Shown: positions 28,223 to 38,734, counted from the stretch's first letter. The stretch is 64,000 nucleotides of DNA from Spiribacter vilamensis (GCF_004217415.1 NZ_SHLI01000001.1:744001-808000); one strand, 5' to 3'. Translations and numbers: made by a program. The notes: generated by a model from the letters alone, not told the origin.

Positions 28223-29140
28223 ATGCATACCGTGGCGGCGGAAATCGCGGGACAACGCATTGACAATTTCCTGCTGCGTCAGCTCAAGGGCGTGCCGAGA
28301 ACGCGGATCTACCGACTACTGCGTCGCGGTGAAGTGCGGGTTAACGGCGGTCGGATCCGGCCCACCTACCGCCTCGCCGAGGGTGACCGGGTGCGGATCC
28401 CGCCGGTCCGTCAGGCCGCACCCGGCGAGACCATGGCACCGTCGGCACGGATCATGGAGCGCCTCGAATCGGCAATCCTGCACGAGGACGATCGTCTGCT
28501 GATCCTCGATAAACCCTCCGGCATGGCGGTCCACGGCGGCTCCGGCATTGCCTATGGTGTGGTCGAGGCGGTGAGGATCATGCGCCCGCGCGCACCGTTT
28601 CTGGACCTCGCGCATCGACTCGATCGTGACACGAGCGGTTGCCTGGTCCTTGCCAAGCGTCGCTCGGCACTGCGCGCCCTGCATGCGGCGTTTCGCGACA
28701 ACGCCGTGGACAAGGACTACCTCGCGTTGATGCGCGGATCGCTCCCGCCGGGTATTCGACGAGTGGATGCCCCGCTGTGTGCCGAGGCGGGCAAGGGGGG
28801 CGAGCGGACCATGCGGGTCCATCCCCGGGGGCAATCTGCGCGAACCGATTTCACTCCGCTGACGTCCTATGAAGGGTGGAGCCTGGTCCGGGCAACCTTG
28901 CATACCGGTCGGACTCACCAGATCCGGGCGCATGCCGCATCCATCGACTGTCCCGTGGCGATGGATCGTCGTTATGGCGATGAACGCGCCGACCAGGCGC
29001 TGCGATCGAAAGGGCTCAAGCGCCTTTTCCTGCACGCCGAACGGCTGGCGTTCGATCTGCCCGGGTATGGGCGGATCGAGGCGAGCGCGCCGCTCCCGGG
29101 CGAACTGCAGGCGGTGCTCACGCGCCTCACCGAAAAATAA
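28223..29140 (+). CDS. rluC: 23S rRNA pseudouridine(955/2504/2580) synthase
   Basis: RluC makes three pseudouridines in 23S rRNA. The 305 residues have an N-terminal S4 RNA-binding domain (QRIDNFLLRQLKGVP, RRGEVRVNGGRI) and the catalytic domain with the nucleophile Asp in LAHRLDRDTSGCLVLAK (about 129-145) and TGRTHQIRAHAAS. The ATG at 28223 is a safe start. A TTG at 28208 has a better spaced GGAG at about 28197-28200 and would add five residues, so it may be the true start. The gene is divergent from rne, as in E. coli, and sppA follows 35 bases downstream. Confidence 0.92.
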   Translation: MHTVAAEIAGQRIDNFLLRQLKGVPRTRIYRLLRRGEVRVNGGRIRPTYRLAEGDRVRIPPVRQAAPGETMAPSARIMERLESAILHEDDRLLILDKPSGMAVHGGSGIAYGVVEAVRIMRPRAPFLDLAHRLDRDTSGCLVLAKRRSALRALHAAFRDNAVDKDYLALMRGSLPPGIRRVDAPLCAEAGKGGERTMRVHPRGQSARTDFTPLTSYEGWSLVRATLHTGRTHQIRAHAASIDCPVAMDRRYGDERADQALRSKGLKRLFLHAERLAFDLPGYGRIEASAPLPGELQAVLTRLTEK

Positions 29141-29175
29141 CCGGCCGTTACGGCCCCTGATGCTGGAGTGAATCG

Positions 29176-30120
29176 ATGAGTGATGATGAATCCTGGGCCC
29201 GCGAAACACTGCGTGAGGTCGCGCTCGAGGGGATTCGCGAGCGTCGCCGTTCGCGGCGCTGGAGAATATTTCTGCGGCTGGTGCTGCTATCGCTGATCGC
29301 CGTGGCGGTGTTTTCGTCACTGAGGACAGCGCTGCCCATCGGAGAGGGCGCCGGCACCGGTCCCCATACGGCGGTAGTGCAGGTGAACGGACCGATTCTG
29401 GCCGGCCAGCCCGCCAATGCCGAACGGATCATCCAGGGGCTAGAGCGCGCATTCGAGGCGGACAATGCCCGCGGCGTCATGCTCCAGATCAACAGTCCCG
29501 GTGGATCGCCGGTGGCCTCGAGTCGCATCTACCAGGCAATCAACCGACTCAGCGCCGCCCATCCGGACAAGCCGGTTCACGCGGTTGCCGGCGACGTCAT
29601 GGCCTCGGGGGCGTATTACATCGCCGCCGCCGCGGACGATATCCACGTCAATGGCGCGTCCATCATCGGGTCGATCGGGGTCATTAACCGCGGATTCGGT
29701 TTCGCCGATGCCATCGAGCGGTTGGGGATCGAGCGGCGCGTCTATGCCGCCGGGGACGAGAAGTCCGGCCTCGATCCGTTCATGCCCCCGGATGATGACC
29801 AGGTGGCTGCCATGCAGCGGATGCTCGACGACATCCATGTGCAGTTTATCGAGGCGGTCCGGGCGGGTCGTGGCGATCGGCTGAACGGGGAGCCGGATAA
29901 CCTCTTCTCGGGACGCGCATGGACCGGCGGCGAGGGTATCGAGCTGGGACTGGCCGACGCCCGCGGCAGCCCGGAAACCGTTGCCCGCGAGGTCATCGGC
30001 GCACCACAACGTGTCGACTACACGCCGCGTCGCGGCCTGTTCGACCGGGCGCTGGAGCGGTTTGGCAGCGCCGCGGCGACGACCTGGCTGCGATTGCAGG
30101 ACCCGCTGATGATGCGCTGA
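29176..30120 (+). CDS. sppA: S49 family signal peptide peptidase SppA
   Basis: SppA degrades cleaved signal peptides at the inner membrane. The 314 residues have a cytoplasmic basic N-terminus, one TM helix at about 31-50 (IFLRLVLLSLIAVAVFSSL), and the Ser-Lys protease domain: INSPGGSPVASSRIY, the nucleophile Ser144 in GDVMASGAYYIA, GSIGVINRGFGF, and the general base Lys196 in GDEKSGLDPF. This is the short single-domain form rather than the 67 kDa E. coli form. It converges on maf with adjacent stops. Confidence 0.9.
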   Translation: MSDDESWARETLREVALEGIRERRRSRRWRIFLRLVLLSLIAVAVFSSLRTALPIGEGAGTGPHTAVVQVNGPILAGQPANAERIIQGLERAFEADNARGVMLQINSPGGSPVASSRIYQAINRLSAAHPDKPVHAVAGDVMASGAYYIAAAADDIHVNGASIIGSIGVINRGFGFADAIERLGIERRVYAAGDEKSGLDPFMPPDDDQVAAMQRMLDDIHVQFIEAVRAGRGDRLNGEPDNLFSGRAWTGGEGIELGLADARGSPETVAREVIGAPQRVDYTPRRGLFDRALERFGSAAATTWLRLQDPLMMR

Positions 30121-30699
30121 TCAGGGACGGATCACGCCGATCCGGCCAAGCAGCCGATTCAGCGCGATCAGCGGAAGACCGATCAGCGCGTTGGGATCGT
30201 CGGTCTGTATCGATTCGAACAGGCTGATGCCCAGCCCCTCGGCGCGGAAGGCACCGGCGCAGTCCAGCGGCTGATCGGTGTTGACGTAGCGCTCGATGGC
30301 GCTGCGCCCGAGCCGCCGGAACTGGACGTAGGTGCCAACGCAGTCGACCTCGGTATGTCCGCTGGCGGGATCGTGAACGGCCACGGCGGTCGAGAGCGTG
30401 ACGCGCTGACCGGAGGCGTTGAGAAGTTGCTCGATGGCGCGCTCGGTAGTCCCCGGCTTGCCGAGAATCTCGCCCTGGCACTCGCTGCATTGATCCGAGC
30501 CGATGACAATGGCCTGCGGATAACGCGCGGCGATTGCCTCCGCCTTGTCGCGTGCGAGTCGCCGGACATAGGCCTCGGCGGGTTCGTCGGTGCCGCGCTG
30601 CTCATCGATGCCGGGGGCGATCGCCTCGAAGTCGATCTGTAGACGGCGCAGCAGCGCCGCGCGATAGGGGGAGCTTGACGCAAGTATGATCGAGGTCAT
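30121..30699 (-). CDS. Maf family nucleotide pyrophosphatase (YceF type)
   Basis: Maf proteins hydrolyse modified or canonical NTPs; the YceF group prefers 7-methyl-GTP. The 192 residues contain ILASSSPYRAALLRRLQIDF at the N-terminus, RLARDKAEAIAARYP, and the catalytic stretch VIGSDQCSECQGEILGKP, whose Cys-rich wording matches the YceF subfamily. IPLDCAGAF-like QPLDCAGAFRAEGLG follows. It sits divergently beside yceD, as yceF does in E. coli, which supports the subfamily call. Confidence 0.9.
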   Translation of the reverse strand: MTSIILASSSPYRAALLRRLQIDFEAIAPGIDEQRGTDEPAEAYVRRLARDKAEAIAARYPQAIVIGSDQCSECQGEILGKPGTTERAIEQLLNASGQRVTLSTAVAVHDPASGHTEVDCVGTYVQFRRLGRSAIERYVNTDQPLDCAGAFRAEGLGISLFESIQTDDPNALIGLPLIALNRLLGRIGVIRP

Positions 30700-30823
30700 T
30701 ACGGATCCTTATGCAATGTCACCAGGGCGGTTATGGTCGGCGACTGCGCGTGCAGACGCAATCACGACGGGGAGACCGGCCGTTTTTGACAGCAATCGAC
30801 CGGGCGCCTAACATCCAGCGGTT

Positions 30824-31351
30824 ATGCACGACGATGAGTTGCCGCGCTCGATCGATATTGGCCGACTCGCCGCGGGCGAGCACGCCTGGACAGGGACGCT
30901 CTCCGGTGATTCGCTACCGCGGATTCACGAGCTCGGGGGTCACGCCCGCGAGGTCGCAGGATCGATCACGCTAACGGTCGGCCCCTCGCATCCGGGGTGT
31001 CGTGGCGACTGCCAGGCGGTCGTCACCATGGACTGCGAGCGCTGCCATTCGCCGGTATCGCTGGCGGTCGAGGGTGCCTTCGATCTGATCGTCGTGGATC
31101 GCATCGCAGAGGCCGACGCCTATGACGCGGACACCCCCGTGGTGGTCGCGCCCAGAGGGTGGCTGGATGTCGCCACGGTGCTCGAGGATGAGATTATTCT
31201 CGGACTACCGCTCATCCCGATGCATGAGGATGTGAACTGCGACGGCGGGCAGCGGCAATTCGGCCCGGCGGACGAACCGACCCCGGTACGGGAAAACCCG
31301 TTCCAGGTGCTCGAATCACTCAAGCGTGACGATTCGGGCGAAACACACTGA
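30824..31351 (+). CDS. yceD: DUF177 / YceD family 23S rRNA accumulation protein
   Basis: YceD-family proteins are linked to 23S rRNA accumulation and ribosome assembly and almost always precede rpmF. The 175 residues contain the zinc-ribbon-like CERCHSPVSLAVEG near 68, the acidic EDEIILGLPLIPMHE block near 124, and a C-terminal NPFQVLESLK, all family hallmarks. A 124-base divergent region separates it from maf. rpmF begins 28 bases after its stop. Confidence 0.9.
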   Translation: MHDDELPRSIDIGRLAAGEHAWTGTLSGDSLPRIHELGGHAREVAGSITLTVGPSHPGCRGDCQAVVTMDCERCHSPVSLAVEGAFDLIVVDRIAEADAYDADTPVVVAPRGWLDVATVLEDEIILGLPLIPMHEDVNCDGGQRQFGPADEPTPVRENPFQVLESLKRDDSGETH

Positions 31352-31379
31352 CTGAACCAGCGAAACGCAGGACAATACA

Positions 31380-31559
31380 ATGGCCGTACAGAAATCGAAG
31401 AAATCGCCCTCCCGTCGCGGCATGCGCCGGAGTCACGACGCGCTCAAGAACCCGAGCCTGAGTGTCGAACCGACCACCGGCGAAACGCACCGCCGGCATC
31501 ATATCTCGGCGGACGGTTACTACCGTGGCCGCAAGGTGACCACCGGTAAGGACGACTAG
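31380..31559 (+). CDS. rpmF: 50S ribosomal protein L32
   Basis: This 59-residue protein starts [20 protein letters not shown], the invariant L32 N-terminus, and ends with [15 protein letters not shown]. It lacks the zinc-binding cysteines seen in some L32 paralogs, as is usual in gammaproteobacteria. It lies between yceD and plsX in the conserved order of the fatty-acid synthesis cluster. Confidence 0.97.
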   Translation: MAVQKSKKSPSRRGMRRSHDALKNPSLSVEPTTGETHRRHHISADGYYRGRKVTTGKDD

Positions 31560-31564
31560 CCTCG

Positions 31565-32593
31565 TTGGCTCAATCCTGCACGCTGGCCATTGATGCGATG
31601 GGCGGTGACCACGGGCCGTCGGTGACGGTCCAGGCCGCCGCCGCGGCAATCGGCCGGCACCCCTCTCTGACGCTCATCCTTGTGGGTGATCGCGACCGAC
31701 TCGAGCGCCAGATCGAGCCGCTCGACCCGCCGGTGCGCGCCCGTCTGCGCATCCATGCCGCCAGCCAGGTCGTGGATATGAACGAGTCACCCTCCCAGGC
31801 GCTGCGCTTCAAGCGCGACTCATCGATGCGGGTGGCCATCGACCTGGTCCGCTCGGGGGAGGCCGATGCCTGCGTCAGCGCCGGCAACACCGGTGCGCTG
31901 ATGGCCACGGCGCGCTACCGGCTCAAGACATTACCGGGCATCGACCGCCCGGCGATCTGCACCACCATCCCCTGTCGCGGCGGCCGGTTCCGGATGCTGG
32001 ATCTCGGTGCCAATGTAGACTGCACCGCCGAGCATCTCTTTCAGTTCGCGGTGATGGGATCGGTGCTGGTAGAAGCGCTCGGTGACAGTAACCATCCCCG
32101 GATCGGCCTGCTCAATCTCGGAGAGGAAGAGATCAAGGGCAACGATCAGGTCAAGCACGCCGCCCAGCTCCTGCAGGATAGTGACCTGCGGTACATCGGC
32201 TACGTCGAGGGTGACAGCATGTTCCGCAATGTGGCGGACCTGGTTGTCTGCGACGGTTTCACCGGCAACGTCGCGCTCAAAAGCAGTGAGGGCGTGGCGG
32301 CGATGATCTCGCAGTATCTGCGCGACGAGTTTCGTCGCAATCTGTTCACGCGGCTGGCGGGGCTGGTGGCGATGCCGGTGCTCCGCGCCCTGCGACGCCG
32401 GCTCGACCATCGACAGTACAACGGCGCCAGTCTGCTGGGGCTGCGGGGCGTGGTCGTCAAGAGCCACGGCAGCGCCGACGCCTGGGCGTTCGAGCAGGCG
32501 ATCGAGACCGGGTTTGTCGAGGCGGTCGAGGCGATTCCCCGCCGGATCGATGCCCGGCTCAGTGAAATCTTCCATGCGGAGCCGGAGCAATGA
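31565..32593 (+). CDS. plsX: Phosphate acyltransferase PlsX
   Basis: PlsX makes acyl-phosphate from acyl-ACP for phosphatidic acid synthesis, as a peripheral membrane enzyme. The 342 residues contain [62 protein letters not shown] and [13 protein letters not shown]. Translation probably starts at the TTG at 31565, because the next Met is inside the conserved IDAMGGD motif. The gene overlaps fabH by four bases. Confidence 0.95.
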   Translation: MAQSCTLAIDAMGGDHGPSVTVQAAAAAIGRHPSLTLILVGDRDRLERQIEPLDPPVRARLRIHAASQVVDMNESPSQALRFKRDSSMRVAIDLVRSGEADACVSAGNTGALMATARYRLKTLPGIDRPAICTTIPCRGGRFRMLDLGANVDCTAEHLFQFAVMGSVLVEALGDSNHPRIGLLNLGEEEIKGNDQVKHAAQLLQDSDLRYIGYVEGDSMFRNVADLVVCDGFTGNVALKSSEGVAAMISQYLRDEFRRNLFTRLAGLVAMPVLRALRRRLDHRQYNGASLLGLRGVVVKSHGSADAWAFEQAIETGFVEAVEAIPRRIDARLSEIFHAEPEQ

Positions 32594-33561
32594 ACCGTTC
32601 CCGTATTCGCGGTACCGGTGGTTACCTGCCGGACCGGGTGGTGACCAACGCCGAGCTCGAGACAATGGTCGACACCACCGACCGCTGGATCCTCGAGCGT
32701 ACGGGGATCGCTCAGCGGCACGTCGCCGCGCCCCACCAGATCTGCTCCGACCTCGCCGAGGCCGCCGCGGCGAGGGCCCTGACCGCGGCCGGCCTCACGG
32801 CAGACGATATCGATCTGGTGGTGGTCGCCACGTCCACGCCCGATCATGTCTTCCCGAGCACGGCCTGCCGCCTTGTCGAACGGCTCGGCATTGCCCCGGG
32901 CGCAGTCGCGTTCGACATCGGCGCGGCCTGCTCCGGCTTTGTCTATGGTCTCGACATGGCCGACCGGTTCATTCGCACCGGCGGCGCGCAGCGCGCGCTG
33001 GTGATCGGCGCGGAGGTCTTCTCGCGGATCCTCGACTGGAAGGACCGCAGTACCTGTGTGCTCTTCGGCGATGGCGCCGGGGCGGTTGTCCTCGAGGCGA
33101 GTGATACGCCGGGTGTCCTCTCCACGCATCTGCATGCCGATGGCCGGCAGACTCCGCTGCTGCATGTCCCCTGGGGCGTCTCGCAGGGCTACGAACGGCT
33201 CGAGGGCAGCCATGGCAAGGTGAGCATGCGTGGCAACGAGGTCTTCCGGGTCGCCGTGCGCACCCTTGGCGCACTCGTCGATGAGACACTCAGCGCCAAT
33301 GGCCTTGAGCGGGGCGACGTGGACTGGCTGGTCCCGCATCAGGCGAACATCCGTATCATGGCGGCGACTGCGCGCAAACTCGGGTTGCCACCGTCGAGGA
33401 TGGTGAGCACGGTGGCAGAGCACGGCAACACCTCTGCGGCCTCCATCCCGCTCGCGCTCGACACGGCCGTGCGCGATGGTCGCATCCAGCGCGACGAGCT
33501 GTTGCTTCTCGAGGCCTTCGGGGCAGGTTTTACCTGGGGCTCCGCCCTGATTCGGTATTGA
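32590..33561 (+). CDS. fabH: Beta-ketoacyl-ACP synthase III
   Basis: FabH condenses acetyl-CoA with malonyl-ACP to start fatty acid synthesis. The 323 residues carry the catalytic triad: Cys114 in [10 protein letters not shown], His250 in VPHQANIRI and Asn280 in [10 protein letters not shown]. The N-terminal [14 protein letters not shown] is also typical. The gene overlaps plsX and is followed by fabD after 12 bases. Confidence 0.96.
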   Translation: MNRSRIRGTGGYLPDRVVTNAELETMVDTTDRWILERTGIAQRHVAAPHQICSDLAEAAAARALTAAGLTADDIDLVVVATSTPDHVFPSTACRLVERLGIAPGAVAFDIGAACSGFVYGLDMADRFIRTGGAQRALVIGAEVFSRILDWKDRSTCVLFGDGAGAVVLEASDTPGVLSTHLHADGRQTPLLHVPWGVSQGYERLEGSHGKVSMRGNEVFRVAVRTLGALVDETLSANGLERGDVDWLVPHQANIRIMAATARKLGLPPSRMVSTVAEHGNTSAASIPLALDTAVRDGRIQRDELLLLEAFGAGFTWGSALIRY

Positions 33562-33573
33562 ACGGGATGCCAC

Positions 33574-34521
33574 ATGTCAACGCGTAACGACCTCGCATTC
33601 GTATTCCCCGGCCAGGGCTCCCAGTCACTGGGCATGCTCGCCGAGCTCGCCGACCGCCACGCGGTGGTCCAGAAGACCTTCATCGAGGCATCGACCGCGA
33701 TGGGGGAGGATCTCTGGGCCCTTGCCAGCGAGGGACCGGAGTCGATGCTGAACCGTACCGATCACACCCAGCCGCTCATGCTCACGGCCGGCATCGCCGT
33801 CTGGCGCGCCTGGCGAGAGGGTGGCGGAGCGCTGCCGGCGATGATGGCCGGCCACAGCCTGGGCGAGTACACGGCGCTGGTTGCCGCCGGCGCCCTCGAT
33901 TTTCCCACCGCCGTGGAGCTGGTGCGCGATCGTGGCCGCTTCATGCAGGCAGCGGTGCCGGAGGGTGAGGGCGCCATTGCCGCGGTCCTGGGACTGGACG
34001 AGACCACTCTCGCCGCGCTCTGTGCCGAGGTGACGGAGGCCGTGGTCGAGCCAGTCAACTACAATGCACCGGGACAGACGGTGATTGCCGGCCATCGCGA
34101 GGCGGTCGAGCGGACCCTTGAGGCTGCACGTCAGGCCGGTGCCAAACGCGCGGTGATGCTCCCGATGAGTGTCCCCGCGCACTGCTCGCTGATGGCGCCG
34201 GCCGCCGATCGTCTGGCCGATCGCCTCGCCGGCGTTGACTTGCAGGCGCCGAGCGTCCCGGTCATTCACAATGTCGACCTGAGCTTTGCCACCACGCCCG
34301 CAGCGATTCGTGAGCGACTGGTTGCGCAGCTGCGCTCACCGGTGCGCTGGACCGAGTGTATCCAGCAGATCGCCGGGCATGGGATCGAGCAGGTGGTCGA
34401 GTGCGGGCCGGGCAAAGTCCTCGCGGGGCTTAACCGACGCATCAACCGGCGCATGGGCATTCAGGCGATCCACGATCCGGACTCGCTGGCGCAGGCACTC
34501 AACACACTGGAGGTGACATGA
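33574..34521 (+). CDS. fabD: Malonyl-CoA:ACP transacylase
   Basis: FabD loads malonyl groups onto ACP. The 315 residues contain VFPGQGSQSLGML at the N-terminus, the nucleophile Ser95 in GHSLGEYTALVAAG, and the catalytic His in VPAHCSLMAPAADRL near 199. PVIHNVD and ECGPGKVLAGLNRRI follow toward the C-terminus. The stop overlaps the fabG start by four bases. Confidence 0.96.
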   Translation: MSTRNDLAFVFPGQGSQSLGMLAELADRHAVVQKTFIEASTAMGEDLWALASEGPESMLNRTDHTQPLMLTAGIAVWRAWREGGGALPAMMAGHSLGEYTALVAAGALDFPTAVELVRDRGRFMQAAVPEGEGAIAAVLGLDETTLAALCAEVTEAVVEPVNYNAPGQTVIAGHREAVERTLEAARQAGAKRAVMLPMSVPAHCSLMAPAADRLADRLAGVDLQAPSVPVIHNVDLSFATTPAAIRERLVAQLRSPVRWTECIQQIAGHGIEQVVECGPGKVLAGLNRRINRRMGIQAIHDPDSLAQALNTLEVT

Positions 34522-35267
34522 ATCTGCAGCTTGATGGCGAGGTCGCGCTCGTGACCGGCGCCAGCCGGGGCATTGGCGCAGCGATCGCCGAGCAACTCGG
34601 ACGCAGCGGGGCGACCGTGATCGGGACCGCCACCCGCGATATCGGCGCCGAGCGCATCAGTGCGCATCTCGAATCGCTCGGGCTGAGTGGCCGCGGTGTC
34701 ACGCTTGATGTCCAGGATCGCGAGGGGATTACGGCCTGCGTAGGCGAGATCGCGGCGCGCGAGGGCACGCCCGGCATCCTGGTTAACAATGCCGGCATTA
34801 CCCGCGACAATCTCGCCATGCGCATGAGCGATGACGACTGGGACAGCGTGGTCGAGACCAACCTGAACGCCGTTTTCCGGGTCTCTCGCGCAGTGCTCCG
34901 CGGCATGATGAAGGCCCGACGCGGGCGGATCATCAACATCGGTTCGGTGGTGGGGCTCATGGGCAATGCCGGCCAGGCCAACTATGCCGCCGCCAAGGCC
35001 GGCCTGCTGGGCATGACCCGGTCGCTGGCGCGCGAGGTCGGCAGCCGCAACATTACCGTCAACGCCATTGCGCCCGGCTTCATCGAGACCGATATGACCG
35101 ATGCGCTTGATAACGATCAACGCGCGGCACTGACCGCGCAGACGCCACTACAGCGTCTGGGCCAGCCGGCGGACATCGCCGCGGCGGCGTGTTTCCTGGC
35201 ATCCCCCGCCGGTGGCTACATCACCGGTGAAACCCTAAACGTTAACGGCGGGCTGCTGATGCAGTAG
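34518..35267 (+). CDS. fabG: 3-oxoacyl-ACP reductase
   Basis: FabG reduces beta-ketoacyl-ACP with NADPH. This 249-residue short-chain dehydrogenase has the cofactor loop TGASRGIGAAIA (13-24), NNAGITRDNL, and the catalytic Ser143, Tyr156 and Lys160 in IGSVVGLMG and NYAAAKAGLLG. The C-terminal IAAAACFLASPAGGYITGET is standard. It lies between fabD and acpP. Confidence 0.96.
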   Translation: MNLQLDGEVALVTGASRGIGAAIAEQLGRSGATVIGTATRDIGAERISAHLESLGLSGRGVTLDVQDREGITACVGEIAAREGTPGILVNNAGITRDNLAMRMSDDDWDSVVETNLNAVFRVSRAVLRGMMKARRGRIINIGSVVGLMGNAGQANYAAAKAGLLGMTRSLAREVGSRNITVNAIAPGFIETDMTDALDNDQRAALTAQTPLQRLGQPADIAAAACFLASPAGGYITGETLNVNGGLLMQ

Positions 35268-35282
35268 CCGGTCGCTGGCGCA

Positions 35283-35358
35283 TTGTCACCGTATTCCATA
35301 GAATACGCCCCGGTTCGGGCCATAGCCCCACAATTGCAATCCGAGAGGTAGGAGCGAG
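35283..35358 (+). promoter_or_regulatory. Region upstream of acpP with an inverted repeat
   Basis: The gap between fabG and acpP holds a perfect 7-base inverted repeat with a four-base loop (CGTATTC/GAATACG, 35290-35307). A GC-rich short repeat follows near 35308-35322, and the ribosome-binding site GGAG lies just before the acpP ATG. acpP usually needs far more expression than its neighbours, so an extra promoter or mRNA-stabilising hairpin here is plausible. I saw no convincing -35/-10 pair. Confidence 0.35.
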
Positions 35359-35598
35359 ATGAGTAGCATCGAGGAAAGAGTCAAGAAGATCGTAGTCGAG
35401 CAACTCGGCGTCAAGGAAGACGAGGTGACCGCCGAGGCCTCCTTTGTCGACGATCTGGGCGCGGATTCGCTGGACACGGTCGAGCTGGTGATGGCGCTCG
35501 AGGAAGAGTTCGAGTGCGAGATCCCGGACGAGGAAGCCGAGAAGATCACGACGGTTCGGCACGCGTTCGACTACATCAATCGGCATCTCGAAGAGTAA
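35359..35598 (+). CDS. acpP: Acyl carrier protein
   Basis: The carrier of acyl intermediates in fatty acid and lipid A synthesis. The 79-residue acidic helical protein has the phosphopantetheine attachment Ser37 in [28 protein letters not shown] lies just before the ATG. It sits in the conserved fabG-acpP-fabF order. Confidence 0.98.
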   Translation: MSSIEERVKKIVVEQLGVKEDEVTAEASFVDDLGADSLDTVELVMALEEEFECEIPDEEAEKITTVRHAFDYINRHLEE

Positions 35599-35615
35599 TC
35601 GCAGGGGGTTCGCGG

Positions 35616-36860
35616 GTGATTGGACGCAGGGTCGTAGTCACCGGGCTGGGCATCGTCTCGCCGGTCGGTAATACCGTCGACGCGGCCTGGCAGAGCATCC
35701 GGGAAGGGCGCAGCGGCATCGGGCCGATCGAGCGCTTCGACACCGAACCGTTCGCCGTTCGTTTCGGCGGCGAGGTTCGGGGGTTCGATGTGACTGAGTA
35801 CCTGAGTCGCAAGGAAGCCCGCAAGATGGACCCCTTCATACATTACGGAATCGCTGCAGCGATGGATGCACTGCGGGATTCCGGCCTCACAATCGATGCG
35901 GAGAATGCCGATCGAATCGGCGTCTCCGTGGGCTCCGGGATCGGCGGTATCCACTCCATTGAAGAGGGTCACAAGACCTATCTGGAGTCGGGACCGCGGC
36001 GGATTTCGCCGTTTTTCATTCCCAGCGCCATTATCAACATGGTCTCCGGCAATCTATCGATTCTGCTCGGGGCCAAGGGGCCCAACGTCGCCACGGTAAC
36101 GGCTTGTACCAGTGCCACGCACAATATCGGCCAGAGCGCGCGGATGATCGCCTACGGCGATGCCGATGCGATGATCGCCGGCGGGGCCGAGTTCTCCACC
36201 ACGCCGACCGGCCTGGGCGGATTCGCGGCGGCGCGGGCACTGTCCACCCGAAACGACGATCCGCAGGCCGCGAGTCGTCCCTGGGACCAGGGACGTGACG
36301 GGTTTGTCCTTGGTGATGGTGCCGCCGTGCTGATTCTCGAGGAGTACGAGCAGGCAAGGCGGCGCGGCGCACCCATTTATGCGGAGATCGCCGGCTTCGG
36401 GATGAGCGGCGATGCCCACCACATGACCCTGCCGGCGGAGACCGGCGAAGGGGCGCAGCGCTGCATGACCCGGGCGCTCGAGGATGCGGAAATGAGCCCG
36501 GATCAGATCGACTACGTCAACGCCCACGGGACCTCGACCCAGGCCGGCGACCGGGCCGAGATCCGCGCCGTTCAGGGCACTTTCGGGGCGCGTGCACGGC
36601 AACTGCCAATCAGCTCCACCAAGTCCATGACCGGGCATCTGCTCGGCGCGGCCGGCGGTGTGGAGGCGGTTTTCACGCTCCTCGCGATGCGCGACGGTAT
36701 TCTGCCGCCGACGATCAACCTCGACACCCCGGACGACGATCTGGATATGGACCTGGTGCCCAACGTCGCCCGCGAGCAACCTGTTCGGGCGGCGTTGTCG
36801 AATTCGTTCGGTTTCGGCGGCACCAACGGCACGGTCATCTTCCGCGCCCTGGACGCGTGA
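35616..36860 (+). CDS. fabF: Beta-ketoacyl-ACP synthase II
   Basis: FabF elongates acyl-ACP chains by condensation with malonyl-ACP. The 414 residues from the GTG at 35616 ([19 protein letters not shown]) carry catalytic Cys164 in [12 protein letters not shown], His304 in [11 protein letters not shown] and His341 in [27 protein letters not shown] ends the fold. A longer reading from upstream would run through acpP and is not real. The stop overlaps pabC by four bases. Confidence 0.96.
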   Translation: MIGRRVVVTGLGIVSPVGNTVDAAWQSIREGRSGIGPIERFDTEPFAVRFGGEVRGFDVTEYLSRKEARKMDPFIHYGIAAAMDALRDSGLTIDAENADRIGVSVGSGIGGIHSIEEGHKTYLESGPRRISPFFIPSAIINMVSGNLSILLGAKGPNVATVTACTSATHNIGQSARMIAYGDADAMIAGGAEFSTTPTGLGGFAAARALSTRNDDPQAASRPWDQGRDGFVLGDGAAVLILEEYEQARRRGAPIYAEIAGFGMSGDAHHMTLPAETGEGAQRCMTRALEDAEMSPDQIDYVNAHGTSTQAGDRAEIRAVQGTFGARARQLPISSTKSMTGHLLGAAGGVEAVFTLLAMRDGILPPTINLDTPDDDLDMDLVPNVAREQPVRAALSNSFGFGGTNGTVIFRALDA

Positions 36861-37714
36861 GCGAGAACACCGAGCCGGTTCTCGTCAACGGCGAACCGAC
36901 GCCGTCAATCGCCGTTGCGGATCGCGGGTTGAGCTACGGTGACGGGGTCTTCGAGACCATCGCCGTGGTCGAGTACAAGCCGAAGCTGTGGGACCGCCAC
37001 CTGGCCCGACTCGAAAGCGGCTGCGAGCGGCTCGGCTTTGAATCACCTCCCCGCGGGGCATGGGTTGGCGACCTTGAAAGACTCGCGCTCCCACGCTTCG
37101 GCGTCCTGCGCATCAGCGCCACGAGGGGTATCGGCGGGCAAGGTTACGCCCCACCACTTTCACCCCGGCCTACGCGCATCGTGCGCTGTCTTCCTGCTCC
37201 CGCGAGACCGGCCGAGTGGTGGACAGAGGGTGTCGCCGTCCGCTTTTGCGCGATGCGACTGTCGATCCAGCCTGCACTGGCCGGGATCAAGCATCTCAAT
37301 CGGCTCGAACAGGTCATGGCACGTCGGGAATGGCAGACGCCGGAAATCGCCGAGGGCCTGATGGAGAGCACCGATGGACGCGTGATCGAGGCGACTGCAA
37401 CCAACCTGATCGTCGATCGCGGCGATGATCTTTGTATACCGAACACCGAAGACTGCGGCGTCGATGGCGTGATGCAGACATGGCTCCTGGAGCGGGCGAA
37501 CGCGATGGGCGCAACGGTTGAGCGAGACACCCTCCGGCGGGATGATCTGCCAGGCGACCGGGGAGGCGTTATGCTGACGAACAGCCTGATCGGGCTGTGG
37601 CCGGTCCACTCCATTGCCGGGATGCCATTACCGCTCTCGCCCTGGGTCGCGCGGCTCCAGACCGAGATCGCCCGGGCAAAAACGGCGCTGATGCCGGCGG
37701 TGACGGGCGCATGA
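36857..37714 (+). CDS. pabC: Aminodeoxychorismate lyase
   Basis: PabC is a PLP-dependent enzyme that releases p-aminobenzoate and pyruvate from aminodeoxychorismate for folate synthesis. The 285 residues show [18 protein letters not shown], the PLP lysine in [16 protein letters not shown] near 142, and [17 protein letters not shown]. Fold-type IV aminotransferases share these blocks; the location between fabF and mltG, as in E. coli, makes PabC the best name. It overlaps both neighbours by four bases. Confidence 0.92.
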   Translation: MSENTEPVLVNGEPTPSIAVADRGLSYGDGVFETIAVVEYKPKLWDRHLARLESGCERLGFESPPRGAWVGDLERLALPRFGVLRISATRGIGGQGYAPPLSPRPTRIVRCLPAPARPAEWWTEGVAVRFCAMRLSIQPALAGIKHLNRLEQVMARREWQTPEIAEGLMESTDGRVIEATATNLIVDRGDDLCIPNTEDCGVDGVMQTWLLERANAMGATVERDTLRRDDLPGDRGGVMLTNSLIGLWPVHSIAGMPLPLSPWVARLQTEIARAKTALMPAVTGA

Positions 37715-38730
37715 CAATCCGTCGTGTCCTTGTCGTTGCTGCACTGCTCCTGGTCGTGTTGCTCGCGGCCCTCGCGATCGCTGCGAGCCAGAAGATCCAG
37801 CAAATCGAGCAAACCCCGCTCACCGAGACCGATCGTCCTCCCGTCACGATTCCCTCGGGATCGAGCTTTGCCACGGTTGCGACGCTGCTCACGGATCGGG
37901 GGCTTATCGATCATCCGCTGCCACTGCGGCTTTATGCCCGCTGGAAGGGCGCTGCGGCGCGGATACAGGCGGGAGAATACGCGATTGACGCCGGACTCAC
38001 CGCCGCGGGACTGATGCAGCGCATGGTCGATGGCGATGTTGTGCAGTATCGATTCACGATTATCGAGGGCTGGCGGATCGAGGAGCTGATCGCCGCGATC
38101 CACGGGCATCCGGCGATTGATCGGACCCTACCGCCGGATGTCGACCACGCCGCGATCATGACCGCCATTGATCGCCCCGACGATGCCGCGGAGGGGCGTT
38201 TCCTCCCGGAGACCTACCGATTCCCGCGCGGGACCACCGATGTTGCCCTGCTGCGTCGAGCCAACCGCGACCTCGAATCCACGCTGGAGTCGGCCTGGGC
38301 CGAGCGCGCCGATGATCTGCCGCTGGCGGATGCCGACGAGGCCCTGACGCTGGCCTCGATCATCGAGAAAGAGACCGGGCAGGCGGATGAACGCCGTCGC
38401 ATCGCCGGTGTTTTCATTCGGCGACTCAACCGCGGCATGCGCCTGCAGACCGATCCCACGGTCATCTACGGCCTCGGCGAGGAATTCGACGGCGATCTGC
38501 TGCGTCGTCACCTGCGAGCCGATACGCCCTACAACACCTACACCCGCCACGGTCTGCCGCCCACGCCCATCGCGCTTGCCGGCCGTGCGGCCATCGACGC
38601 CGCGGTCAACCCGGCGGCCGGCGACAGCCTGTATTTCGTTAGCCGCGGGGATGGCAGCCACGTCTTCTCGGCAACGCTCGAGGCGCACAACCGCGCCGTG
38701 CGTCGCTACCAGCTGGGCGAGGAGGAGTAG
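37711..38730 (+). CDS. mltG: Endolytic murein transglycosylase MltG
   Basis: MltG cuts nascent glycan strands in the periplasm and so limits their length. The 339 residues have an N-terminal TM helix (VLVVAALLLVVLLAALAIAA, about 6-25), a LysM-like domain, and the YceG core with EGRFLPETYRFPRGTTD, the catalytic Glu in LASIIEKETGQ near 222, LQTDPTVIYGL and YNTYTRHGLPPTPIA. The start overlaps the pabC stop (ATGA). It is followed by tmk after four bases. Confidence 0.95.
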   Translation: MTIRRVLVVAALLLVVLLAALAIAASQKIQQIEQTPLTETDRPPVTIPSGSSFATVATLLTDRGLIDHPLPLRLYARWKGAAARIQAGEYAIDAGLTAAGLMQRMVDGDVVQYRFTIIEGWRIEELIAAIHGHPAIDRTLPPDVDHAAIMTAIDRPDDAAEGRFLPETYRFPRGTTDVALLRRANRDLESTLESAWAERADDLPLADADEALTLASIIEKETGQADERRRIAGVFIRRLNRGMRLQTDPTVIYGLGEEFDGDLLRRHLRADTPYNTYTRHGLPPTPIALAGRAAIDAAVNPAAGDSLYFVSRGDGSHVFSATLEAHNRAVRRYQLGEEE

Positions 38731-38734
38731 CGGC